Origin: Dyella terrae | Lineage (GTDB): Bacteria; Pseudomonadota; Gammaproteobacteria; Xanthomonadales; Rhodanobacteraceae | DNA: 64,000 nucleotides | Assembly: GCF_022394535.1 (NCBI RefSeq) | Contig: NZ_CP089414.1 | Span: forward strand, 3,472,001 to 3,536,000 | Direction: 5' to 3' | Part shown: piece after piece, positions 26,049 to 36,106 of the stretch | Layout: each line of letters opens with the position of its first letter | Numbering within the stretch: position 1 is the stretch's first letter | Notes under the pieces: model-generated | What the model was told of the DNA's origin: nothing | The model's database searches: none | Seen by the model: the letters and a program-made list of their open reading frames with translations, nothing else | Program-made: the position numbers and the translations under genes

Positions 26049-27248
26049 ATGCTCAGCCAAACCCCGCTCGCGGCCGAGAACGCGGCCGCTCAACCCCCGA
26101 AGAGCCGTCGCGGCTTCCTGCTGCGCGCGCTTGCGGCCGTGGTGGTGATCGCCGCCATCGGCTGGGGCCTGTGGTACTTCCTCGAAGGCCGCTGGTACGA
26201 AGAGACCGACGACGCCTACGTCAACGGCAACGTCGTGCAGATCACCCCGCAGGTGCCCGGCTCAGTCATCACCATCGGTGCCGATGACGGTGACTTGGTG
26301 CACGCTGGCGATGTGCTGGTGAAGCTCGATCCGGCTGATGCCGACGTCGCGCTGGAGCAGGCGCGCGCTAACCTCGCCAGCACCGTGCGTAAGGTGCGCG
26401 GCCTGTACAGCAACGTCAGCGGTGCCCAGGCCGAAGTGGCCGCACGCAAGACCGCCGTGGACAAGGCGCAGGCCGACTACAACCGCCGTCGTGATCTCGC
26501 CAAGTCCGGTGCGATCTCCGCCGAAGAGCTGTCACACGCGCTGGATGCACTGACCACGGCGCAGAGCGCCATGACCACCTCGCAGCAGCAGTTGCAGACC
26601 AACAAGGTGCTGGTGGACGACACCGTCGTCGCTTCGCATCCGGATGTACAGACCGCCGCCGCCCGCCTGCGTGGCGCCTACCTCGACGACGTGCGCACCT
26701 CCATCATCGCGCCGGTGGACGGCTACGTCGCCAAGCGTTCGGTGCAGCTGGGTCAGCGCGTGGCATCGGGTACGCCGCTGATGGCGGTGGTGCCGCTGCA
26801 TGAAGTGTGGATCGACGCCAACTTCAAAGAAACGCAGCTCACCAACATGCGCATCGGCCAGCCGGTGGAAATCCGCGCCGACATCTACGGTGGCACGGTG
26901 ACCTACAAGGCCACGGTACAGAGCCTGGGCGTGGGCACGGGCAGCGCGTTCTCGCTGCTGCCGGCGCAGAACGCCACCGGCAACTGGATCAAGATCGTGC
27001 AACGCGTGCCGGTTCGCGTGTTCTTCACCGATCCGAAGCAGTTGGAAGACCATCCGCTGCGCATCGGCCTGTCGACCAAGGTGGAAGTGAATCTGCACGA
27101 CCAGAAGGGCCTGCTGCTTGCCAACCAGGCGCCGACGCAGCCGGCCTTCAAGACCGACGTCTACAAGGAACAGTTGGCCAAGGCCGACGGCATGATCGCG
27201 GAGATCATCCACGCGAACATGGCGGGCGCCAGCGAAGGTCCGAAGTAA
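26049..27248 (+). CDS. emrA: EmrA-type membrane fusion protein (HlyD family)
   Basis: 399 residues. Single N-terminal transmembrane helix (ALAAVVVIAAIGWGLWYFL, residues about 27-45), lipoyl/biotinyl half-motif WYEETDDAYVNGNVVQITPQVPG, an alpha-helical hairpin with coiled coil (residues about 95-210), then the second half-motif SIIAPVDGYVAKRSVQLGQ and a beta-barrel domain. It couples the inner-membrane EmrB to the outer-membrane lipoprotein encoded upstream. Confidence 0.94.
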   Translation: MLSQTPLAAENAAAQPPKSRRGFLLRALAAVVVIAAIGWGLWYFLEGRWYEETDDAYVNGNVVQITPQVPGSVITIGADDGDLVHAGDVLVKLDPADADVALEQARANLASTVRKVRGLYSNVSGAQAEVAARKTAVDKAQADYNRRRDLAKSGAISAEELSHALDALTTAQSAMTTSQQQLQTNKVLVDDTVVASHPDVQTAAARLRGAYLDDVRTSIIAPVDGYVAKRSVQLGQRVASGTPLMAVVPLHEVWIDANFKETQLTNMRIGQPVEIRADIYGGTVTYKATVQSLGVGTGSAFSLLPAQNATGNWIKIVQRVPVRVFFTDPKQLEDHPLRIGLSTKVEVNLHDQKGLLLANQAPTQPAFKTDVYKEQLAKADGMIAEIIHANMAGASEGPK

Positions 27249-27417
27249 TAAGTGGTTTGCCGTAGGCGTGGAGGCGCTGCATCGCCAGCCACGCCAACTG
27301 CATCAGTGATTCAAAGCGTCGTTCCGGCTTGCACCGGAATGATGCGGAAAAAATAAGACCCGCTTCGATGCATTGTTCGGCGCGGGCACACCCTTCATAC
27401 CGCAGGTTATCCGTGCG

Positions 27418-28938
27418 ATGAGTCAAGATTTCCGTCCGCCCAACCTGGCGCTGACCACTGTCGGCCTCTCGTTGGCGACCTTCATGCAGGTGCTCGACAC
27501 GACCATTGCGAACGTGTCGCTGCCGACGATTGCCGGCAACCTCGGCGTGAGCGTCAACCAGAGTACCTGGGTCATCACCTCCTTCGCGGTGAGCATGGCC
27601 ATTGCGCTGCCGCTTACCGGCTTCCTCACCCGTCGTTTCGGCGAAGTGAAGCTGTTTATCTGGTCGACGCTGCTGTTCTCCATTGCGTCGTTCCTGTGTG
27701 GCATCGCGCAGAGCATGCCCATGCTGATCCTGTTCCGCGCCATCCAGGGTGCGGTAGCGGGCCCGATGTACCCGGTCACGCAGAGCTTGCTGATCTCCAT
27801 CTATCCACCCGCCAAACGCGGCATGGCGCTTGCGCTGTTGGCGATGGTGACGGTGGTGGCACCCATCGCAGGCCCGATCCTCGGTGGCTTGATCACTGAT
27901 AACTACTCGTGGCCGTGGATCTTCTTCATCAACGTGCCCATCGGCATTTTCGCCAGCATGGTGGTGGGCAACCAGATGAAGGGACGCCCGGAAGTCACCA
28001 TGCGGCCGAAGATGGATTACGTGGGGCTCATCACGCTGATCGTCGGTGTGGGCGCGCTGCAGATCGTGCTCGACAAGGGCAACGACGAGGACTGGTTCAA
28101 CTCCACGTTCATCGTGATCACCAGCATCGTGTCCGTGATCTCGCTGGCGATCTTCTTGATCTGGGAACTCACCGACAAGGAACCCATCGTCAACCTGCGC
28201 CTGCTGCGCCATCACAACTTTCGCACTGGCACCATTGCGTTGGTGTTGGCCTACGCGGCGTTCTTCGCCATCGGCCTGCTGGTACCGCAGTGGCTGCAGC
28301 GGAATATGGGCTATACGTCCACATGGGCAGGTTTTGCCGCTGCGCCACTCGGTATTCTGCCGGTGATGCTTACCTTCCTGGTGGGCAAGTACGCGTCGCG
28401 TACCGACATGCGCCTGCTGGCCTCGTGCGCGTTCCTGGTGATGGGCACGACCTGCTTCATGCGTTCCGAGTTCTTCCTACAGATAGACTTCTGGCACGTC
28501 GCCGGTGTGCAGCTGTTCCAGGGCCTGGGCGTCGCGTTGTTCTTCATGCCGGTGACGACGATTCTGTTGTCGGATCTGCAACCGAACGAGATCGCCTCGG
28601 GGGGCGGCCTGGCAACATTCCTGCGTACGCTAGGCGCGAGCTTCTCCGCGTCGCTCACCACATTCCTGTGGGATCACCGTGCGATCGTGCATCACGCACA
28701 TCTGTCGGAACACATCACGCCCTACGATCCGTCAGCGCAGATTGCGCTGCAAGGCGTGGGAGTGCAGGGGCAGGCAGCGAACGTGATGCTGGATCAGATG
28801 ATCACGCAGCAGGGCTACCAGATCTCGTTCAACGAGGTATTCCATCTGTTGGGCTGGGTGTTCTTCTTCCTGATTGTGGTGGTGTGGATGGCGCGGCCGC
28901 CGTTCAGCGCGAAGGCGGGGCCAGGGGCGGATCACTGA
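27418..28938 (+). CDS. emrB: EmrB-type DHA2 family drug:H+ antiporter
   Basis: 506 residues and 14 predicted transmembrane helices. MFS/DHA2 motifs: VLDTTIANVSLPTIAGNLG (helix 1), loop 2-3 GFLTRRFGEVKLFIWSTLLF, and helix 5 antiporter motif VVAPIAGPILGGLITD. The ATG at 27418 (MSQDFRPPN) fits the family. It is separated from emrA by 169 bp with no other gene. It completes a tripartite pump for hydrophobic toxicants. The repeat copy C follows about 100 bp after the stop. Confidence 0.94.
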   Translation: MSQDFRPPNLALTTVGLSLATFMQVLDTTIANVSLPTIAGNLGVSVNQSTWVITSFAVSMAIALPLTGFLTRRFGEVKLFIWSTLLFSIASFLCGIAQSMPMLILFRAIQGAVAGPMYPVTQSLLISIYPPAKRGMALALLAMVTVVAPIAGPILGGLITDNYSWPWIFFINVPIGIFASMVVGNQMKGRPEVTMRPKMDYVGLITLIVGVGALQIVLDKGNDEDWFNSTFIVITSIVSVISLAIFLIWELTDKEPIVNLRLLRHHNFRTGTIALVLAYAAFFAIGLLVPQWLQRNMGYTSTWAGFAAAPLGILPVMLTFLVGKYASRTDMRLLASCAFLVMGTTCFMRSEFFLQIDFWHVAGVQLFQGLGVALFFMPVTTILLSDLQPNEIASGGGLATFLRTLGASFSASLTTFLWDHRAIVHHAHLSEHITPYDPSAQIALQGVGVQGQAANVMLDQMITQQGYQISFNEVFHLLGWVFFFLIVVVWMARPPFSAKAGPGADH

Positions 28939-29038
28939 TTGTGTTTGTGTGATGTTGATGGATGAGGTCGCAGTGATGCGGCCTTTTTCTTTTTTGTTTT
29001 TGGGGTGTGGTGCCGATGTGCTGGCGGGCTTTAGCTCT

Positions 29039-29793
29039 GCTCCCTCTCCCTTTTGGGGAGAGGGTTGGGGTGAGGGGTGGGTGCTCGCCTCACTGTTTCA
29101 TCTTTAGCCGTCACCCCTGCGTAGGCAGGGGTCCAGAGCCCCGGTGTTTGATTGTCGCGTTGCCGCGATCTGGCCGCCTACGCAGCGGGCGTTTCGCCCT
29201 CCTACCGGAGCCCGAGTCACTTTTCTTTGCTTGCCCACGCACGCGCAGGAGCGCGTGCGAACGGCGAAGCCGGCCCGAAGGGCGGAGGGCAGGATGCCCG
29301 GAGTAAAGAAGAGTAACCCGAAGAAAGGGCACCCCCACTTGGCGCTGGCCGATAAAGCCGGCCAGTTCGTGAGGGGTGGCCGGGCTTTTCGACAGGGCCT
29401 CCTGCCCTGGCGAAAAGGAATCGGCATCCTTGCCGATCCCCCTGCGGGCCTTCTCGTCCACCCCTCACCGCCGCACAGGGGGCCCGAAGGTCAAAGGCGA
29501 AAGCGGACGGCTCGTGCAGCGGAGCTGCACATTGCACCGCGGCAGGTCGCGTTGCTCCTGCCTCAGAGCACAAAGCTGAGAAACAAAGTCGAGGCAGACG
29601 GACGATACCGTTACGTGTCGAGTTCTCCACAACGGTCGGGAAGCGTAGCGTCCTCTTCTCCGTCGCGGTAACGCGACAATCAAACACCGAGGCTCTGGAT
29701 CCCTGCCTACGCAGGGATGACGGTTTCATCGAAACGGTGTGGCGAGCACCCACCCCTCACCCCAACCCTCTCCCCAAAGGGGCGAGGGAGCAG
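29039..29793. repeat. Dispersed structured repeat, copy C (longest, both arms present)
   Basis: Left arm from about 29041 to 29170 and right arm from about 29660 to 29793 are inverted repeats of roughly 120 bp (GTGCTCGCC type; both also carry CGGTGTTTGATTGTCGCG or its complement). The centre keeps the hairpin series: CTTTTCG-A-CAGGGC/GCCCTG-G-CGAAAAG (29386-29416), ATCGGCA/TGCCGAT after it, and GTGCAGC/GCTGCAC (29514-29530). The second stem is interrupted after CTTTTCTTTG by an inserted segment of about 65 bp (29237-29303). Spurious short frames occur on both strands. Confidence 0.85.
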
Positions 29794-29885
29794 AGCAGCA
29801 GCGTCCACCTCAAAACTATTTAGCCATCCAAACAACAACGGCCCCTAACGGAGCCGTTGTCCTAAACACCACCAACACCACCACC

Positions 29886-30401
29886 TCAAGGATTAAACGC
29901 AAACCCCACCAACGCCATGGTCTCGCCACGGTTGGAACCCTTGATGCCGGCATTCGACGCATGACGAATCTGGAACGTCCAATGCTCACCCGTCCAGCCC
30001 ACCGAATTCACAAACTCGCCGCCGCTGCTCAGCGCAAGCGTGCGACCCGCCTGGACCGCGATCTCTGAGTTCCAGAACAAGTGGTGATACCAGTCGTTAG
30101 CGTTGCCGTAGCGGATGCGCAGGCCGCCACCGCCCAGCCACACATCGTCGGAAACGCCATTGCCGTAACGCGTTATGTGGCGGCCGTTGAGAAAGCCTAG
30201 CGAGGCCATGGGGGCCCAGGTGATGCGGCTGTCGCTGAGGTTGTGCTCGCCCCAGATCGCTTCGACCCAGGCGGTGTTGGTCCAGTAGCCGTCCGAGTAA
30301 CTTCGGCCACCATTGATTTCGATACGAGTGTCGGCCAAGGCCGTAGCGGAAACGCCGATCAGTGCGAACGCTGCGGCACTGCGCAGGAGGGAGGATCGCA
30401 T
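29886..30401 (-). CDS. pagL: PagL-like lipid A 3-O-deacylase
   Basis: 171 residues. Signal peptide (MRSSLLRSAAAFALIGVSATALA) then an outer-membrane beta-barrel. The C-terminal region FQIRHASNAGIKGSNRGET matches the PagL active-site pattern H-x-S-N-A-G-(I/L)-K ... E, giving the His-Ser-Glu triad. PagL removes the 3-O-acyl chain of lipid A at the outer membrane, which lowers innate immune recognition. The protein ends in Phe-Asn-Pro, near the usual aromatic terminus. Stand-alone gene. Confidence 0.8.
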   Translation of the reverse strand: MRSSLLRSAAAFALIGVSATALADTRIEINGGRSYSDGYWTNTAWVEAIWGEHNLSDSRITWAPMASLGFLNGRHITRYGNGVSDDVWLGGGGLRIRYGNANDWYHHLFWNSEIAVQAGRTLALSSGGEFVNSVGWTGEHWTFQIRHASNAGIKGSNRGETMALVGFAFNP

Positions 30402-30657
30402 GTGATTTCTTCTTTGTGCTTGGGGAGGGAATTTATGCACCGCCTAGTATAATTACTTAACTGGACCGACCGGTATTGGAAATAGGTCGAATCGAGGCAA
30501 CAGTGTGTTGCCTGGGCGGCACAAGTGCGTGGATATCCCTTCCCGGCACACCAGCAGTCTGTCTCAGGTAGCGTGAAGCGCACGCCGAAAATGCCGTAAA
30601 ACTACGACAAGGGGAGCGGGCTATAGGCGGTTTCGGCGGTGCCTTGGACGTTCCCGC

Positions 30658-31578
30658 CTAGAGCAGCACGCCGTCCACAGGTTGCAGCGGCGCCGGCAGG
30701 TCGCGCTCGCCCAGCAGTTCGCCCAGGCCGATCTCGATGGTGCGGCACATGGCGTCGAGGGGCAGGTCGTTGGGCAAGCGGTCGAATGGGTTCTCGATCT
30801 GGTCGCCCAGCGCATCGAGCCCAAAGAAGGTGTAGGACAGCACGCCCACCATCAGCGGCGTCACCCAGCCGACGCTGCCGATCAGGCAGAACGGCAGCAG
30901 CAGGCAGTAGATGTAGACGGTGCGGTGGAGCAGCAGGATGTAGGCAAACGGTATCGGCGTGCCCTGGATACGCTCACAGCCGCCCAGCACGTAAGAGGCG
31001 CGCGTCACCTGGGCATCGATGCTCGCCAGCAGGATGACGTCCAGCCGGCCCTCGCGATGCAGTTGCGCGTAGCCCTGGCCAATCAGGCCGAGCAGCACGT
31101 TGGGTGGATTGGGACGGCCCGCGAGTGCGGCCCGGTCTTCCGTCGTCAGCCAGCGGGATACATCGTCGCCCGGCGAGGTGCCACGCAGGTGGTGACGCAG
31201 CGCGTGGGCAAAGGCGATCAACCGGTGCACCATCCGTTCGCGCTCTGCCGCAGAAAGGCTTGCTGGCAGGCTCATCGTCTGCCGCGCCAGATTGCGCAGC
31301 ACGATCAACAACTCGCCCCACAGCGTTCGCGCGTCCCACCAGCGCTGGTAGGCCACCGTGTTGCGAAAGCCGAGGAAGATCGCCAGCGTCAGGCCCATCA
31401 GCGTGGGCGGAATGGCACCCAGCTCCACGCCCGTGTGCGGCAGGCGACGCTCCAGCAGCACCACCGCCACGGACAGCAGCATCATGCCGACCACCCGCTT
31501 CCAGATCACCGGAACAATGGAGCCGCGCAGGGTGAACAGCATCAACCGGAGCGAGCGATGCGGTGGGTGGATGACCAT
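30658..31578 (-). CDS. Bestrophin-like channel (UPF0187/YneE family)
   Basis: 306 residues. Starts with basic residues then membrane segments (IPPTLMGLTLAIFLGFRNTVAYQRWWDAR is the bestrophin-family signature). Other hydrophobic helices are IYCLLLPFCLIGSVGWVTPLMVGVL and the C-terminal DQIENPFDRLPNDLPLDAMCRTIE motif, also conserved. Bacterial homologues form pentameric ion channels. Ion selectivity cannot be read from sequence. Confidence 0.9.
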   Translation of the reverse strand: MVIHPPHRSLRLMLFTLRGSIVPVIWKRVVGMMLLSVAVVLLERRLPHTGVELGAIPPTLMGLTLAIFLGFRNTVAYQRWWDARTLWGELLIVLRNLARQTMSLPASLSAAERERMVHRLIAFAHALRHHLRGTSPGDDVSRWLTTEDRAALAGRPNPPNVLLGLIGQGYAQLHREGRLDVILLASIDAQVTRASYVLGGCERIQGTPIPFAYILLLHRTVYIYCLLLPFCLIGSVGWVTPLMVGVLSYTFFGLDALGDQIENPFDRLPNDLPLDAMCRTIEIGLGELLGERDLPAPLQPVDGVLL

Positions 31579-31698
31579 GAGAGCGGCTTGGCGGGAACTG
31601 GGGAAATGGTACCGCGCTCGCCCCTTAGCGACGCCGGTGCTTGATCTTCAGGAATTGCCCGGGCAATATTCCCGCCTCATTTGTACCCGGATGAAACC

Positions 31699-32295
31699 AT
31701 GTCTGCCTTCGAGATCGCTTCCTGCACCGCCTTTGACGGCCATCGGCGGATTGGCGCTGGGACGCTGGCCGAGGTGGCGCTTGCCGTCAAACATGCCGTC
31801 GATGCCGGAGCCGAAGGGCCCGTGCTGGTCTTCGATGATCTCAGCAGCCGCCCGGTAGAACTCGACCTGCGTGGCACGCCGGACGACGTACTCGCCCGCT
31901 TGCCCGCGCCACCCTCGGACGAGGAGCCCGTGCCGCGCGGCCCCGGGCGCCCCCGTCTGGGCGTCATCGCGCGCGAGGTCACCTTGCTGCCACGCCATTG
32001 GCATTGGCTCGCGGAACAGCCGGGCGGTGCCTCGGCAACCTTGCGTCGTCTTGTCGAAGAGGCGCGTCGCAGTCATCGCGAGCGCGATGCCGTTCGCCTT
32101 GCCGGCGAAGCGGTGGATCGCTTCATGAGCGCCATGACGGGTAATCTAGCCAATCACGAAGAAGCTTCTCGCGCGTTCTGGCGTAAGGAGCGTGAGCGTT
32201 TCATCCAGCTGACAGATGCATGGCCCGTCGATGTGCGCGAGCATGTGCGTGTTCTCGCAACGCGCGCATGGCAGGCGGCCATCGCGGGCGACTGA
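31699..32295 (+). CDS. DUF2239 family protein
   Basis: 198 residues from the ATG at 31699 (MSAFEIASCTAFDGHRRIG). Conserved features: VLVFDDLSSRPVELDLRG, then GPGRPRLGVIAREVTLLPRHWHWLAEQPGGASATLRRLVEEAR, which looks like a DNA-binding or ribbon-helix-like segment. DUF2239 proteins have no assigned function. Followed 30 bp later by the MATE gene on the same strand. Confidence 0.88.
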   Translation: MSAFEIASCTAFDGHRRIGAGTLAEVALAVKHAVDAGAEGPVLVFDDLSSRPVELDLRGTPDDVLARLPAPPSDEEPVPRGPGRPRLGVIAREVTLLPRHWHWLAEQPGGASATLRRLVEEARRSHRERDAVRLAGEAVDRFMSAMTGNLANHEEASRAFWRKERERFIQLTDAWPVDVREHVRVLATRAWQAAIAGD

Positions 32296-32325
32296 TTTCC
32301 CCCTCCCCTTCGCGGAAAATTTTCG

Positions 32326-33795
32326 ATGTCATCGTTCGCTGCAAAGCAGCCGCTGCTTACCGAAGGACCGATTGCCCGCACGTTGCTCATGTTCGCCCTG
32401 CCCATCCTGGGCAGCACGGTGCTGCAGTCGCTCAACGGTTCGGTCAACGCCATGTGGATCGGCCACTACCTGGGCGAAGCTGCGCTCACGGCGGTGAGCA
32501 ACGCCAACTTGATCCTGTTCCTGCTGCTGGGCGCTGTGTTCGGCCTGAGCATGGCGTGCACCATCCTGATCGGCCAGAGCCTCGGCGCGCGCAACATGCT
32601 GGAAGCCAAGCGCGTGGTGGGCACGGGCGTAACATTCTTTGTGTCGATATCGGTGTTGGTAGCCATCGGCGGCTACTTCGGCACGCCGTGGATGCTGCGC
32701 GCGCTCAACACGCCGGTCGACGCGCAGGCCTTCGCGGTGCCGTACCTGCGCATCATCTTCATCGCCGTGCCGTCGATGTTCTTTTACAACTTCCTCATGA
32801 TGACGCTGCGCGGCGCGGGTGATTCGCGTACGCCGTTCGTCTTCATGGCGTTGTCGGTGGTGATGGACATTGTGTTCAACCCGCTGCTGATCTTCGGCGT
32901 GGGTCCCTTCCCGCGCATGGGTATTGCCGGTTCTGCCACGTCCACGCTGATCGCGCAGACCATTGCCCTGTTCGCCCTGATCTTCACGCTGTACCGGCGC
33001 AAGCACTTCCTGCGCCTCACCAGTCATGAGCTCGGTTACCTGCGCCCTGACCGGGAAATCCTGCGCTCGCTGGTGGTGAAGGGTTTGCCGATGGGCTTGC
33101 AGATGATCGTGATCTCCAGCTCCGCGATGATCATGATCCACATGGTGAACGAGTACGGCTCCAAGACCACCGCCGCCTACGGTGCAGCCACGCAGCTGTG
33201 GGCCTACGTGCAGATGCCGGCGATGGCGATCGGTGCGGCGGTGTCGTCCATGGCGGCGCAGAACGTGGGCGCCAAACTGTGGGACCGGGTGAGCCTCATT
33301 ACCCGGGTGGGCGTGCTCTACAACTTCCTGCTCAGCGGCTGCTTGATCGGAGTGATCTATCTGTTCAATCACGCGGCGCTCGGCATGTTCCTGCCCAACG
33401 ACGCCCAGGCACTGACGCTGGCTCAGCATCTGAATAGCATCGCCGTGTGGTCCTTCATGTTCTTTGGCGTCACCTTCGTGCTGTTTGGCGTGGTGCGTTC
33501 CACCGGCGCGGTGCTGCCACCGCTAATCATCCTGTTCATCTCGATGTGGCTGATCCGTCCGCCGTTTGCGCTGGTGTTGGCGCCGCACCTGGGGGCGGAT
33601 TCCATCTGGTGGAGTTTTCCGCTGGGCTCGCTCGCCTCCATGCTGATGGCCATGGGCTACTACAAGTGGGGCGGCTGGCGACGTGCACGCATGCTGGCCA
33701 CGCCGATCGAAAAGGCCGGGCAAGACGATTCGGCCGCCGTTGCCGGCCAACAGGCCCCCACCACCGGACAAGGCGTACCGGCCTCCGTGGAGTGA
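32326..33795 (+). CDS. MATE family multidrug exporter
   Basis: 489 residues with 12 transmembrane helices in two bundles. MATE repeats begin at LLMFALPILGSTVLQSLNGSVNAMWIGHYLG and at LRSLVVKGLPMGLQMIVISSSAMIMI. It exchanges cationic drugs for Na+ or H+ across the inner membrane. The C-terminus carries an extra 30-residue Ala/Gln-rich cytoplasmic tail. Confidence 0.93.
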   Translation: MSSFAAKQPLLTEGPIARTLLMFALPILGSTVLQSLNGSVNAMWIGHYLGEAALTAVSNANLILFLLLGAVFGLSMACTILIGQSLGARNMLEAKRVVGTGVTFFVSISVLVAIGGYFGTPWMLRALNTPVDAQAFAVPYLRIIFIAVPSMFFYNFLMMTLRGAGDSRTPFVFMALSVVMDIVFNPLLIFGVGPFPRMGIAGSATSTLIAQTIALFALIFTLYRRKHFLRLTSHELGYLRPDREILRSLVVKGLPMGLQMIVISSSAMIMIHMVNEYGSKTTAAYGAATQLWAYVQMPAMAIGAAVSSMAAQNVGAKLWDRVSLITRVGVLYNFLLSGCLIGVIYLFNHAALGMFLPNDAQALTLAQHLNSIAVWSFMFFGVTFVLFGVVRSTGAVLPPLIILFISMWLIRPPFALVLAPHLGADSIWWSFPLGSLASMLMAMGYYKWGGWRRARMLATPIEKAGQDDSAAVAGQQAPTTGQGVPASVE

Positions 33796-33888
33796 CCGGC
33801 TTCACCCTTCGCGCCAACGCGCGCGCGGGGTGAACCGCCCTTCACGCTTTGCCACGCGACTGTCATCCGGGCTGCCTAGGGTGGCTCG

Positions 33889-35545
33889 ATGACTCGCATC
33901 AACCCTTCACGCCGCCAGTTCCTGCGCGGTCTATTCGACATGGTCGGCGCCGCTACGGCGGCAGAGCTCGGCTTGCTGGCCTGGTCCGCGCCGGCCATCG
34001 GCGACGAGAAGATGGCGCGCATGGCCATGCCCCAGCTCGCCGCACCCAACGTGCCGCTGGTGAACCCGGTGACGTTGGCGCGCTTCGTGGATCCGTTGCC
34101 CTTACCCGCGGTAGCAAAGCCCGTCGGTCAACGTTCGGATCCCACGCATCCAGGCAAACAGCTGCCGCTGTACCGAATGGAGATGCGCGCGTTCAAGGCG
34201 CAACTGCATCGTGACCTGCCACCCACGCCGCTGTGGGGCTACAACGGATCATTCCCGGGCCCGACGTTGGTCGCGCGGCGCAACGAGCCCTTGCTGATCG
34301 AATGGGCCAATGCGCTGCCGAAAAAACACTTCCTGCCCATCGACCACACCATCCACGGCGCTGAGCGCAGCAAGCCCGAAGTACGCACCGTCGCGCACGT
34401 CCACGGCGCGCGCGTGTCGCCGTCCAGCGATGGCTATCCGGAAGAATGGTTCGAACCCGGCCGTTCGGCGGTCAGCCACTACCCCAACGCGCAGGACGCG
34501 GCCACGCTCTGGTACCACGACCACGCCATGGGCATCACGCGGCTCAACATCTACGCGGGCCTGCTCGGTGCCTACCTGATCGAAGACGACGCGGAACAGG
34601 CACTCAACCTGCCGACCGCCGACTGCGACCTGCCGCTGATCCTGTGCGACCGTCTGATCGCGAAAGACGGCCAGTTGTACTACCCCGTCTCCGATGATCC
34701 GGATGCGCCCTGGGTATCCGAGTGCAACGGCAATGCCATCCTATGCAACGGCAAGCTCTATCCCTTTACGGAGGTCGAGCCGCGGCGCTATCGCTTACGC
34801 CTCATCAACGCCGCCAACACGCGCTTCTACGAACTCTCATTGTCGAACGGATTGGCGTTCATGCAGATCGCCAGCGACCAAGGCCTGCTTGCCGCGCCGC
34901 TCACACGTTCGCACGTCACGCTCTACCCGGCTGAGCGCGCCGACGTTATCGTCGACTTCTCCGGCATGGACGGCAAACAGGCGCAGTTGCGCCAGCAGGG
35001 CGATGCCATCATGGAATTTCGCGTGCGCGATCGCGGCCGCAAAGACACCAGCGCGGTCCCGGCGACGTTACGCACCATCGAACGCATGGCCGAGGCGAGC
35101 GCCGTGCGCGACCGCGTGCTAACGCTGGGCGAGCAGGATGACGCCGGTGGCAGCCCGATGATGATGATGCTCGGCGGCAAGCACTGGTCCGCCCCCATCA
35201 CCGAAGATCCGCGCCAGAACACCACCGAGATCTGGAGCATGGTGAACCTCACCGGTGATGCACATCCCATGCATCTGCACCTGGTGCGCTTCCAGGTACT
35301 GGAACGGCGACCGTTCGACCTGTTCGTGTGGAACGAGAGCAAGACACTCAAGTACACCGGCCCGGCGATCCCCCCCCGCGCCAGAAGAGATGGGCTGGAA
35401 AGACACCGTGCGCGCCGACCCCGGCATGGTCACACGCATCATCGCCAAGTTTGAAGGTGAGCCCGGTCGCTACGTGTGGCATTGCCACCTGCTCGAGCAC
35501 GAAGACAACGAGATGATGCGCCCGTTCCAGCTACTGCCGGCCTAA
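33889..35545 (+). pseudogene. Tat-exported multicopper oxidase, frameshifted in a C8 run
   Basis: Tat signal SRRQFLRGL at the N-terminus, followed by three cupredoxin domains. Copper ligands: HVHGARVSPSSDGYPEEW, WYHDHAMGITRLNIYAG, HPMHLHLVRFQVLE and, after the break, HCHLLEHEDNEMM. The frame is lost at a run of eight C (35370-35377). With seven C the join reads PAIPPAPEEMGWKDTV and restores 551 residues, including the last copper-ligand block. Read as given, the protein would lack part of the type 1 and trinuclear sites and be inactive. Related to CueO/bilirubin-oxidase-like enzymes. Substrate unknown. Confidence 0.85.
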
Positions 35546-35580
35546 TCGGTTTCGTACTTAGAAAAGAGAAATATTTTTGC

Positions 35581-36030
35581 GGTACCGCGACCTGGCTCGC
35601 CTGCGGCGGGCTTCCGACCTCCTGCCGGAGGCCGGGTTGCTTTCTCTTGCTTGCCCAAGAGACAGTAACCGAAGAGAAGGGCCCCCGGATACGGCGCCTT
35701 GCGGGCTTCGCCCTCCAGGTGCGCGTGCGGGTTCCGGGCTTTTCGACGGGGCTCCTGCCCCGGCGAAAAGTGGCTGGCATCCTTGCCAGCCACCCCTACG
35801 GGGCCTTCTCTCCACCCGCCCGCCGCCTCCTACGGGGACCGGGTAGATCAAAAGCCAATGCCAGGATCAAAAGCGAAACCTAAAGGCCAAAACCAAGCCT
35901 GCCTACTGCAAGCCTTTCACTCCCTCTCCCCTTCGGGCGACCCGAAGGTAGTCCCCTTTTGGGAGAGAGGGTTGGGGTGAGTCCCAAAAAGGGGATAAAG
36001 GTCGGGTGCTCGCCTCATCGTTTCAACTTC
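35581..36030. repeat. Dispersed structured repeat, copy D (diverged)
   Basis: Diverged copy keeping the hairpin order: CCTCC/GGAGG; CTTTCTCTTG/CAAGAGACAG; CTTTTCG-A-CGGGGC/GCCCCG-G-CGAAAAG; GTGGCTGGCA/TGCCAGCCAC (35770-35793). The last two stems differ from copy B by paired changes that keep base pairing. The left arm is missing. At the right, CTCTCCCCTTCGGG and a rearranged GAGGGTTGGGGTGAG... GGTGCTCGCCTCATCGTTTCA segment is in left-arm orientation, so a second element has probably inserted or recombined here. Confidence 0.75.
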
Positions 36031-36106
36031 GCTGGCGCGATGCTGAGCAAGACCGCGTACTCAGTCGAGACTTTAGACGGGCTCCTAGCCAAGCATGACT
36101 ACAAGA

